DNA of 5,911 nt from Desulfomicrobium sp. GTDB taxonomy: Bacteria; Desulfobacterota; Desulfovibrionia; Desulfovibrionales; Desulfomicrobiaceae. The DNA lies in the NCBI GenBank assembly GCA_003542385.1, contig DPKT01000356.1, positions 1 through 5,911 of the forward strand, given 5' to 3'. Shown piece after piece: positions 1 through 5,911 of the stretch; within the stretch, counting starts at the first letter, position 1, and each line of letters opens with the position of its first letter. The notes under the pieces are model-generated. The model was not told the origin of the DNA. It did not search any database and saw only the letters and a list, made by a program, of their open reading frames with translations. Both the position numbers and the translations under genes were made by a program.

Positions 1-26
1 CCATATTCGCACTTTTGAAAAGGGAT

Positions 27-101
27 GCGGAAGTAGCTCAGGGGTAGAGCACAACCTTGCCAAGGTTGGGGTCGCGGGTTCAAATCCCGTCTTCCGCTCC
101 A
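27..101 (+). tRNA. tRNA-Gly (anticodon GCC)
   Basis: A complete 75-base cloverleaf. The acceptor arm GCGGAAG (27-33) pairs with CUUCCGC (91-97), followed by discriminator U98 and an encoded CCA (99-101). The D stem is GCUC/GAGC. The anticodon stem CAACC/GGUUG encloses the loop UUGCCAA, giving anticodon GCC at 59-61, which reads GGC and GGU glycine codons. The T loop is UUCAAAU. It is the first gene seen in the array and lies 10 bases before tRNA-Cys, so co-transcription is likely. Only 26 bases precede it in the window and no convincing promoter is visible there. Confidence 0.97.
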
Positions 102-111
102 TTTGTTGTAC

Positions 112-186
<75 letters not shown>

Positions 187-191
187 AGACT

Positions 192-266
<75 letters not shown>

Positions 267-272
267 GACGAC

Positions 273-300
273 AAAGGCCGGATTTTCCGGCCTTTTTCTT
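273..300 (+). terminator. Rho-independent terminator of the tRNA array
   Basis: A perfect 9-bp stem, AAAGGCCGG (273-281) with CCGGCCTTT (287-295), has a five-base ATTTT loop and continues into TTCTT, giving a T-rich tail on the plus strand. It starts seven bases after the last tRNA, as expected for the end of that transcription unit. On the minus strand the run after the stem is only three T residues, so it mainly serves the plus strand. Confidence 0.9.
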
Positions 301-315
301 TGCCCCCTGGGGGCA
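301..315. repeat. Perfect inverted repeat between two facing terminators
   Basis: TGCCCCC (301-307) and GGGGGCA (309-315) are exact reverse complements around a single T308. It lies between the plus-strand tRNA terminator and the minus-strand terminator of the small gene. As RNA it could form only a short hairpin with the central bases unpaired, and no T-tract follows on either strand. Its role is unknown; it may be a by-product of this palindrome-rich convergent junction. Confidence 0.55.
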
Positions 316-320
316 GATAC

Positions 321-346
321 GAAAAAGGCTCCCAGTGGGGAGCCTT
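321..346 (-). terminator. Rho-independent terminator of the small minus-strand gene
   Basis: Read on the minus strand, AAGGCTCCC (346-338) pairs perfectly with GGGAGCCTT (333-325) across a four-base CACT loop. Counting the last two T residues of the stem, the minus strand then reads TTTTTC down to 321. The stem begins 12 bases after the stop codon of the 69-residue gene. This placement supports that gene being real and separately transcribed. It faces the tRNA terminator, so the two units converge with both ends insulated. Confidence 0.88.
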
Positions 347-357
347 CGCTATTGATG

Positions 358-567
358 TTAGATGCGTCCCATGGAGTGGCGCAGCCTGAGTTCGTTCAGG
401 ATGGCGTTTTCGTAGTGGGCCGAGGGCGGGCACTCGTGTTCGGGGGTTTCGAGGTACTTGTCGAGCATCTGGCTTTCTTCCCAAAAATCGAGCAATTCGT
501 CGTTGCCGAGGATCTTGAGCTGGTCTTCCAGGGTGAAGGGATCCTCATTGGGAAGGAATCGTGCCAT
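358..567 (-). CDS. Small acidic hypothetical protein, 69 aa
   Basis: I do not recognise a named family. The protein is 69 residues, begins MARFLPNEDPF and ends LRHSMGRI. It is rich in Glu, Asp and Leu (for example DELLDFWEES, residues about 23-32), contains one Cys (residue 46) next to two prolines, and has no signal peptide or membrane segment, so a soluble cytoplasmic protein, probably helical, is expected. The gene is supported by an AAGGAG ribosome site (581-576) eight bases before the ATG at 567 and by a terminator right after the TAA. It is transcribed away from mfd and toward the tRNA array. A possible sigma-54-like element lies at 601-614. An open plus-strand frame overlapping it is only the upstream extension of the mfd frame. 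I am confident that it is a gene and have no view on its function. Confidence 0.82.
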   Translation of the reverse strand: MARFLPNEDPFTLEDQLKILGNDELLDFWEESQMLDKYLETPEHECPPSAHYENAILNELRLRHSMGRI

Positions 568-600
568 CGAGTATGCTCCTTGGACAGGGTTACGGGCGCC

Positions 601-614
601 GCAAGCCTTGTTCC
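601..614 (-). promoter_or_regulatory. Possible sigma-54-type (-24/-12) promoter for the small minus-strand gene
   Basis: On the minus strand, GGAAC (614-610) and TTGC (604-601) give the GG-N10-GC arrangement of sigma-54 promoters (consensus TGGCAC-N5-TTGCW). Four of six bases of the -24 block (AGGAAC) and all four of TTGC agree. Initiation about 12 bases downstream would fall near 589, leaving a leader of roughly 22 bases that contains the AAGGAG site. Such a short pattern arises easily by chance, and no activator site was identified. Confidence 0.25.
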
Positions 615-839
615 TTACCCGTACCTACCTAGGCTGTCCACATCCTTTTTCAGGATGTCCAGAGGCGTGACGAAGAGCAGGACGGGTCCGCGCAATCCTG
701 TCCCGGCGTTGGAGGAGACAGGGCGTTCGTCGCGGGATATTTCCCCGTGCGAGCTTGACCTGAGCCGTCTTTTGGGCAACGTAGTCGTGTCGCAGGTTGG
801 GCGCTGCCCGGCCGCGAGTCGCCGAAATCCGATGTGCAA

Positions 840-866
840 GCCGCCTCCCGATGGGGGGCGGCCTTT
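840..866 (+). terminator. Terminator-like GC-rich hairpin just upstream of mfd
   Basis: Bases 840-849 pair with 853-862 (ten pairs including one T-G) around a GAT loop, followed by CTTTCCCC. The stem is very stable, but the T-tract is short, so it is a weak intrinsic terminator, an attenuator, or a processing or pausing hairpin in the mfd leader. No plus-strand gene needing termination lies upstream. It ends 35 bases before the preferred GTG start of mfd. Confidence 0.4.
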
Positions 867-897
867 CCCCGTTCCTCCAACCCGTGACCGGTACCGC

Positions 898-3800
898 GTG
901 TTCATTCCCCCAGCCCTGCAGAAGCTCGTCTCCGGCGCCGACCGCCAGCAGCGGATTTTCAAGAGCGGCCCCGCGGCCAAGATGTATCTGGCCCACGCCT
1001 TCATGGAACGCGGCCAGAACGTCGTGCTGGTTCTGCCGCCAAGCGCGGACATGCCCCTGTACGCCTCCCTGGCGCGCCTCATGTCGCCCGGCGATCAGGA
1101 ACGGAATTTCTGGGAGCGTCGCTGGCTGCGCTTTCCGCACTACAACGTCGAGGACCCGCGCCGTTCACCCTGGCCCGACCGCTGGCGCGCCCTCTTCGCC
1201 CTGGCCCACAAGGGCAAGGGCAGGGGCGTTCTCCTGCCTCTGGAGAATCTGATCCAGAAATGGCCCCATCCGGACCTGCTGCAGCGTGAGCACCTTTCCG
1301 TGGCGGAAGGGGACGAGATCGACCAGGACGATCTCCTCGAAACCCTGGTCAACTGGGGGTACACACGGGTGTCCATGGTCACGGCCATGGGCGAGGCTTC
1401 CCTGCGCGGCGACATCATGGACATCTTCTGCCCGGGCCACGAGCACCCCCTGCGCCTGGAGTTCTTCGGCGACGCCCTGGAGCGCATACGCCTTTTCGAG
1501 CCCATGTCCCAGCGCTCCCGGGCCGAGCTTAAATCCGCCGTGGTCCTGCCCGTCGCCGGGTGCATCGGGGCGGAGACCTACCGGGAGGCGGCGCGGGGCA
1601 TGTTCGACGGCTGGATGCGCCTGGGCGAGATATCCAAGGGCACGCGGGCCGACCTTGAGAAGGAGCTGCTGCAGCCCCACCCGCACCTGCCGCCGAGCAT
1701 GTACTACCCGGACACCGTGGGCCTGGAGTCCTGGCTGCCCGAGGGGTGCGTCTTCCTCATGGCCGAGGCCCAGGACCTGCGCACCAAGTTGGAGGAGACG
1801 AGCTGGGCCTGGCAGAACCATTTCCGCGACGACGAGCGCCTGTGGCCCCGGCACGGCCTGATCCAGACCCCCGGCGACGTGCGCCGGATCTGGGAGCAGG
1901 GCCGGCAGATCCTGTGCGAGAGCCTGGTCATGGGCGTCAGGGAGGAGGGCACGGACCTGGCCGAGGAGGCTGTCAACTCCTTCGAGGACCTGTTCTGGAC
2001 CCCCGAGAGCCGCAACCGCCCCTGGCGGGCCCTGATGCAGGAACTCGGCTCCTGGCGGCGCGACTGGCGACAGACCCTGCTGTGCTTCCACTCCGAGCAG
2101 TCCCGCCGCAAGTTCATGCAGCTCGCGGCCCAGGACGACCAGGTCTTCAAGACGGCCTACGCCCCCGGCGAGTCGGGCATCTTCGCCCTGGTGGGTTCCC
2201 TGGGCCACGGCATGCGCCTGCCCTGGGCCGGGATGCAGCTTCTGCCCGAGTCCGTGCTCCAGCCCGGGGCGCCCAAGGCCCAGCGCGCCGCCAGCAAGGC
2301 CTTCAAGGGGCTCGACGCCTTCGACGAGTTGGAGCAGGGCGACCTGCTTGTGCACCGCGACTACGGCCTGTGCCGTTTCGGCGGCCTGCAGCGCATCAAG
2401 TTCGGCGACGTGGCCAACGACTACCTCCTGCTGCAGTACGACGGCGAGGACCGCCTCTACCTGCCCGTGGACCGTCTCGGCCAGGTCCAGCGCTACAAGG
2501 GGCCCGACGGCGCGGCCCCTGCCCTGGACCGCCTGGGCGGCACGGCCTGGTCCAAGGCCCGTGAGCGCACGCGGCAGTCCATCGCCAAAATCGCCCGCGA
2601 CCTGGTGGAGATGTACGCCTTCCGCAAGATCGCCAAGGGCTACCGCTACAAGCCCGTCTCGGAGCTGTACTGGGAGTTCGAGGCCAGTTTCGGCTTCGAG
2701 GAGACGCGCGACCAGGAGAAGGCCATCGCCGACGTGCTGGCCGACATGGAGAAGGCCGAGCCCATGGACCGCCTGGTCTGCGGCGACGTGGGCTTCGGCA
2801 AGACCGAGGTGGCCCTGCGCGCGGCCTTCCGCGCCGTCCTGGACGGCAAGCAGGTGGCCCTGCTGTGCCCGACCACGGTCCTGGCCGAGCAGCACTACCA
2901 GACCTTCCGCCAGCGCATGGAACCTTTCTCCATCAACGTGGGCCTGTTGAGCCGCTTCGTTCCGGCGGCGGGGCAGAAGCGGGTCCTCGAAGCCGCCAGG
3001 CGCGGCCAGGTGGACGTGCTCATCGGCACCCACCGCATGCTTTCCAAGGACGTGGAGTTCGCCAACCTGGCGCTCATGATCCTCGACGAGGAACAGCGCT
3101 TCGGCGTCAAGCACAAGGAGCGCCTGAAGAAGATGCGCTCGACCATCGACGTGCTGACCCTGACGGCCACGCCCATCCCGCGCACCCTGCAGCTGTCCCT
3201 GTCGGGCATCCGGGGCTTAAGCGTCATCGAGACCCCTCCGCGGGACCGCAAGCCCGTCGAGACCTCGCTCATGGAGCGCGACCCCGAGCAGTTGCGGGCC
3301 ATCCTGGAGCGCGAGCTGGCCCGCGGCGGGCAGGTCTTCTGGGTCTACAACCGCGTGCAGGGCCTGGAGCGGGTGGCGGAGTTCGTGTCCGGGCTGGTGC
3401 CCGGGGCGCGGGTCGGCATGGGCCACGGCCAGATGAAGGCCCACGACCTCGAGGAGACCATGCACAAGTTCTGGCACGGAGAACTGGACGTCCTGGTCTG
3501 CACGGCCATCGTCGAGTCGGGCCTGGACTTCCCGCGGGCCAACACACTCATCGTCGACCAGGCCCAGCTCTTCGGCCTGGGCCAGCTCTACCAGCTGCGC
3601 GGCCGGGTGGGACGCTCCAGCGAGCAGGCCTACGCCTATTTCATCATCCCCGATCTGGACCGCCTGCAGGAGACGTCGCGCAAGCGCCTGAAGATCATCC
3701 TCGACATGGACTACCTGGGCGCCGGCTTCAAGGTGGCCATGGAGGACCTGCGCCTGCGCGGGGCCGGCAACATCCTCGGCGAGGCCCAGTCCGGCACCAT

Positions 3801-4362
3801 CGGTAAGGTCGGCCTGGACCTGTTCCTCGAAATGCTCGAGGAGGAGGTCACGCGACTCAGGGGCGGCAAGGTCGAGACCGAGATCGAGCCGGAGCTCAAC
3901 CTCGGCTTCCAGGCCCTCATCCCCGAGGAGTACGTGTCGGACCCCAAGGAGCGCCTGCACTATTACAAGGCCCTGTCGTCCTGCCGCGACGAGGGGGAGA
4001 TCGCCGAGATCGTGGACGACATGCGCGACCGCTTCGGCTCCCTGCCCGACGCCCTGAAGACCTTCGTGGCCGTGCTCATGATCAAGATCGACGCGCGCAG
4101 GCTGGGAGCGGTGCGCATGGACCTCTTCGAGGATCGGGCGCTGGTGCACTGGGACGAGACGCGCCACAACCTCGACCCGGTCCGCCTCATGGCCTGGGTG
4201 GGGGAGAACGCCGCGGCGGCGAGAATCCTTCCGCCGGCCAAGCTGGAACTGCGCATGCCGGGGCACGTTACCGTCACGGCGGCCATGCAGACCCTCAAGG
4301 ACATGCTCCTTGGCCTGCGGGACAGGGTGCGGGCCGGCGCCGCGGAGGCGGGACAAGATTGA
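898..4362 (+). CDS. mfd: Transcription-repair coupling factor Mfd
   Basis: Mfd is a cytoplasmic ATP-driven DNA translocase that dislodges RNA polymerase stalled at lesions and recruits UvrA for nucleotide excision repair. From the GTG at 898 the product is 1154 residues, close to the 1148 of E. coli Mfd. Domains in order are: a UvrB-like N-terminal module (about 1-330), with R170, R186 and F190 at the places of the UvrA-contacting R165, R181 and F185 of E. coli; a RNA-polymerase-interacting, CarD-like domain (about 480-545, GDLLVHRDYGLCRF); a RecG-like translocase with Walker A GDVGFGKT (629-636), DEEQ (730-733), TATPIPRTL (756-764) and motif VI QLRGRVGRS (899-907); a TRG motif with LRLRGAGNILG (951-961); and a C-terminal autoinhibitory D7 domain (about 998-1154). 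All key motifs are intact. The start is uncertain: an in-frame ATG at 832 would add 22 residues not needed for family alignment, and neither start has a clear ribosome site. It is probably the first gene of an operon with the two genes downstream. Confidence 0.96.
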   Translation: MFIPPALQKLVSGADRQQRIFKSGPAAKMYLAHAFMERGQNVVLVLPPSADMPLYASLARLMSPGDQERNFWERRWLRFPHYNVEDPRRSPWPDRWRALFALAHKGKGRGVLLPLENLIQKWPHPDLLQREHLSVAEGDEIDQDDLLETLVNWGYTRVSMVTAMGEASLRGDIMDIFCPGHEHPLRLEFFGDALERIRLFEPMSQRSRAELKSAVVLPVAGCIGAETYREAARGMFDGWMRLGEISKGTRADLEKELLQPHPHLPPSMYYPDTVGLESWLPEGCVFLMAEAQDLRTKLEETSWAWQNHFRDDERLWPRHGLIQTPGDVRRIWEQGRQILCESLVMGVREEGTDLAEEAVNSFEDLFWTPESRNRPWRALMQELGSWRRDWRQTLLCFHSEQSRRKFMQLAAQDDQVFKTAYAPGESGIFALVGSLGHGMRLPWAGMQLLPESVLQPGAPKAQRAASKAFKGLDAFDELEQGDLLVHRDYGLCRFGGLQRIKFGDVANDYLLLQYDGEDRLYLPVDRLGQVQRYKGPDGAAPALDRLGGTAWSKARERTRQSIAKIARDLVEMYAFRKIAKGYRYKPVSELYWEFEASFGFEETRDQEKAIADVLADMEKAEPMDRLVCGDVGFGKTEVALRAAFRAVLDGKQVALLCPTTVLAEQHYQTFRQRMEPFSINVGLLSRFVPAAGQKRVLEAARRGQVDVLIGTHRMLSKDVEFANLALMILDEEQRFGVKHKERLKKMRSTIDVLTLTATPIPRTLQLSLSGIRGLSVIETPPRDRKPVETSLMERDPEQLRAILERELARGGQVFWVYNRVQGLERVAEFVSGLVPGARVGMGHGQMKAHDLEETMHKFWHGELDVLVCTAIVESGLDFPRANTLIVDQAQLFGLGQLYQLRGRVGRSSEQAYAYFIIPDLDRLQETSRKRLKIILDMDYLGAGFKVAMEDLRLRGAGNILGEAQSGTIGKVGLDLFLEMLEEEVTRLRGGKVETEIEPELNLGFQALIPEEYVSDPKERLHYYKALSSCRDEGEIAEIVDDMRDRFGSLPDALKTFVAVLMIKIDARRLGAVRMDLFEDRALVHWDETRHNLDPVRLMAWVGENAAAARILPPAKLELRMPGHVTVTAAMQTLKDMLLGLRDRVRAGAAEAGQD

Positions 4363-4514
4363 ACTGGACTCGGCCTGCGCTCAAGGTTAGTACCGTGAAC
4401 GCGTTTGACGTTCGCGCGTCCTGGCCCCGCGCTCTTTGCAAGGCGTAGTTTCGGCCGTTCGCGCACGTCGAAGATCCCCCTTTCAGCGACATATTCAAAG
4501 GATAAGAACTTCCG

Positions 4515-5435
4515 ATGATCAAAAAATCGTGTTTCCGTGTTCTTCTGGTCATGTCTCTTCTGCTCGCAGCCATGGGCCAGGCGCAGGGCGCGCAGGTTCT
4601 GGACCGCATCGTCGCCGTGGTCAACGGCGAGATCATCACCTACGTCGACCTGCAGCAGCAGATCCGCCTCATCGCCGGCCAGACGCCGCCGGCCGAGGAG
4701 GCCGCCAAGATCGCCCCGCAGGTGCTCGACGGCATGATCGACGACATCATCGTGCGCCAGGAGGCGGCCAGGCTCAAGGTCGAGGTCTCCGACTCGGAGG
4801 TCGAGAACGAGATGCGGCAGTTCAAGGCCCGGCACCGCATGACCGAGGACGACTTCCAGCGCTCCCTGCGCCTGCAGGGGCTGACGGTGGAGCAATTCAA
4901 GGAGCGCAGCCGTCAGGACATCGTCAAGCACCAGATCATCAACTACATGGTCAGGCGCAAGGTGGTGGTCACGCAGGAAGAGATCGACGCCTACAAGGAG
5001 CGCAACAGCGCCGAACTGTCCACGGAACGCACCGTGGACCTGCAGATCCTGGCCGTAATGGACTCGGCCCAGGCCGAGGAGCTCTGGACCAGGATCGGTT
5101 CGGGCGAAGTCGGGTTCGCCGAGGCAGTGGACAGGTATTCCGTCGGCCCCAAGGCCGATGACGGCGTCATGGCCGGGGTGCGCTGGCGCGATCTGGCCGA
5201 GCCCTGGAGGCATGCCCTGCGGGACCTTGCCGTTGGCGACATGAGCCGTCCCGAGCTGATTCAGGAGCGCTGGGTCATCCTCAAGCTGCTTGACCGCAAG
5301 GACGAGGCGCGTCAGGAGCAGGGCGCCGTCGATGAGGAGGTGCGCGAGGCCATCCTGCGTCCCAAGCTCGAAGAGCGTTTCAAGGAATACATGGCCGGGC
5401 TGCGCGCCAAGGCCGTGATCGAAAAGCGGCTCTAG
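4515..5435 (+). CDS. SurA N-terminal domain / parvulin-like periplasmic protein
   Basis: A probable periplasmic folding factor for outer-membrane or secreted proteins, 306 residues. Residues 1-26 form a signal peptide (MIKK start, hydrophobic core LLVMSLLLAAM, small residues before a cleavage site near 23-26). Residues 27-45 (LDRIVAVVNGEIITYVDL) are the typical opening of the SurA chaperone core, followed by helical sequence to about 170. Residues 172-262 align with one parvulin domain (FAEAVDRYSVGP, then ILKLLDRK), and the C-terminal helix (about 271-300) resembles the segment that completes the SurA core. SurA of E. coli is 428 residues with two parvulin domains; this protein has one. Both conserved parvulin histidines appear replaced (Q177 in LQIL, V254 in RWVIL), so it may be a chaperone without isomerase activity. 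The ATG is preceded by AAAGGA (4497-4502), a rather long 12-base spacing. It follows mfd by 152 bases and precedes the RodZ-like gene by 37, suggesting co-transcription with the latter. The family is clear; orthology to surA is not proven. Confidence 0.92.
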   Translation: MIKKSCFRVLLVMSLLLAAMGQAQGAQVLDRIVAVVNGEIITYVDLQQQIRLIAGQTPPAEEAAKIAPQVLDGMIDDIIVRQEAARLKVEVSDSEVENEMRQFKARHRMTEDDFQRSLRLQGLTVEQFKERSRQDIVKHQIINYMVRRKVVVTQEEIDAYKERNSAELSTERTVDLQILAVMDSAQAEELWTRIGSGEVGFAEAVDRYSVGPKADDGVMAGVRWRDLAEPWRHALRDLAVGDMSRPELIQERWVILKLLDRKDEARQEQGAVDEEVREAILRPKLEERFKEYMAGLRAKAVIEKRL

Positions 5436-5472
5436 GCCCCTTTTCCCAATCCACGATGGAGTGACGCGGAAT

Positions 5473-5911
5473 ATGGATCTGATCGAAATCGGAACGTTGC
5501 TGCGCGAGACACGGGAGCGAAAAGGGCTGAGCATCGAAGCGGTCGAGGAAAGGACCAAGATCGCTCCCTCGGTCATTTCCGTCCTGGAAGAGGGCAACCG
5601 TGAAAGATTTCCCCACCCGGTCTACGCCAGGGGCTTCGTGCGGAGCTACGCCCTTCTGCTCGGCCTCGATGCGCAGGACCTGTGCGCGCATTTCAGCCGC
5701 GAGTACCCCGTGCCAACGGAAGCGGACCACCCCGAGCACCATGCGCCCAGGATCAAGGTCCGGACCCACGATGCGGACCATGTGAACACCATCGTGCGCG
5801 TGGTCGCCATTGTCGGCATCCTGGCCCTGGGGGCGCTTGGCTGGTACGTTTTCGACGTCTACCGTTCGCGCCAGGCCCAAGCTCCCGCGCCGGCCGTGCA
5901 GGAGCCCGCGC
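5473..5911 (+). CDS. rodZ: RodZ-like HTH membrane protein (3' end beyond the window)
   Basis: A RodZ-type bitopic inner-membrane protein. In characterised bacteria RodZ links the MreB cytoskeleton to the elongation machinery and helps set rod shape. The visible 146 residues show a cytoplasmic helix-turn-helix domain of the HTH_25 type (about 6-68: IGTLLRETRERKGLS, then the family hallmark YARGFVRSYALLLGLD at 51-66), a charged linker, one membrane segment (about 107-127, IVRVVAIVGILALGALGWYVF without its ends) and the start of a Pro/Ala-rich periplasmic stretch. The frame is open to the window edge, so the periplasmic C-terminal domain is not seen. The start is the ATG at 5473, with GGAG at 5458-5461, 11 bases ahead. 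Only 37 bases separate it from the SurA-like gene and no terminator lies between. A DNA-binding role is possible from the fold, but the domain plan favours MreB binding. Family confidence is high; the rodZ name rests on domain layout. Confidence 0.88.
   Translation, partial: MDLIEIGTLLRETRERKGLSIEAVEERTKIAPSVISVLEEGNRERFPHPVYARGFVRSYALLLGLDAQDLCAHFSREYPVPTEADHPEHHAPRIKVRTHDADHVNTIVRVVAIVGILALGALGWYVFDVYRSRQAQAPAPAVQEPA

Larger units (their letters stand above)
568..897. other. Divergent intergenic region between the small gene and mfd
   Basis: These 330 bases hold no gene that I can support. From left to right they contain the ribosome site of the minus-strand gene (576-581); a sigma-54-like element (601-614, minus); a 7-bp hairpin ACATCCT-TTTTC-AGGATGT (640-658); an inverted repeat CCTGTC/GACAGG (about 698-722); a hairpin CGCGGG/CCCGTG (731-748); and a strong GC-rich hairpin at 840-862. 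The promoter of mfd should lie here, but no good -35/-10 pair was found. The mfd reading frame stays open across the whole region, and its only ATG here (832) would place the 840-862 hairpin inside the coding sequence. Confidence 0.6.

Noticed and set aside
1..3. CCA at the very start of the window as the 3' end of another tRNA upstream.
   Set aside because: Three bases are not evidence; the upstream sequence would be needed.
615..692. Minus-strand frame ending LLFVTPLDILKKDVDSLG, which looks protein-like and could be a short peptide gene.
   Set aside because: The only nearby start is a TTG at about 692 with a poorly spaced ribosome site, and the longer frame to 1082 runs antisense into mfd. 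Without conservation data I cannot support it.
755..783. TTGACC (755-760) as the -35 box of an mfd promoter.
   Set aside because: The bases 17-19 positions downstream (around AACGTAG) do not resemble a -10 element.
352..897. Upstream extension of the mfd frame to an ATG at 352, giving a 1336-residue protein.
   Set aside because: The extra 182 residues run antisense through the small minus-strand gene and the divergent intergenic region, show no family similarity, and exceed the usual Mfd length.
1165..3114. A 649-codon open frame on the minus strand opposite mfd, and other long antisense frames.
   Set aside because: mfd is unambiguous here, and the strong G/C bias at its third positions removes stop codons from the opposite strand. 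The antisense translation is low-complexity (Leu, Gly, Ala, His, Val) with no domain.
4422..4440. TGGCCCC...TTTGCA before the SurA-like gene, resembling a sigma-54 promoter.
   Set aside because: The GG and GC are separated by 13 bases instead of the required 10.
4490..4495. CATATT before the SurA-like gene as a -10 element.
   Set aside because: No -35 match lies 16-18 bases upstream, and the start point would fall on the ribosome site.

Overview
The window is GC-rich bacterial chromosome. Third codon positions in the long genes are strongly G/C-biased, which is why long open frames also appear on the opposite strand. The gene order (mfd, then a SurA-like periplasmic protein, then a RodZ-type HTH membrane protein) and the protein sequences suggest a Gram-negative bacterium, most likely a deltaproteobacterium of the Desulfovibrio type (Desulfobacterota, Desulfovibrionales). 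That placement is inference from remembered family resemblance; no search was run.

Layout. Bases 27-266 hold a tight tRNA array, Gly(GCC)-Cys(GCA)-Gly(GCC), each with an encoded CCA end. A rho-independent terminator at 273-300 closes it. A second terminator on the minus strand (321-346) faces it and ends a small minus-strand gene (358-567) for an acidic 69-residue protein of unknown function. Bases 568-897 form a divergent intergenic region between that gene and mfd. It carries a possible sigma-54-like element for the small gene and a strong GC-rich hairpin just before mfd. From about 898 to 4362 lies mfd, the transcription-repair coupling factor, apparently complete, with UvrB-like, RNA-polymerase-binding, translocase and C-terminal regulatory modules. 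After a 152-base gap comes a 306-residue exported SurA-N/parvulin-like protein (4515-5435). After 37 bases comes the start of a RodZ-like protein (5473 to the window end, truncated by the window edge).

How the genes work together. The tRNAs form their own transcription unit. mfd, the SurA-like gene and rodZ point the same way with no recognisable terminator between them and may form one operon, although the 152-base gap after mfd leaves room for a second promoter. Mfd acts in the cytoplasm, removing stalled RNA polymerase and recruiting UvrA. The other two products are envelope proteins, one a probable periplasmic chaperone and one an inner-membrane cytoskeleton partner. No mobile element, CRISPR array, phage gene or clearly novel system was found. 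The points most worth a second look are the parvulin domain lacking both conserved histidines, the mfd start next to a terminator-like hairpin, the structured divergent region, and the unknown 69-residue protein.
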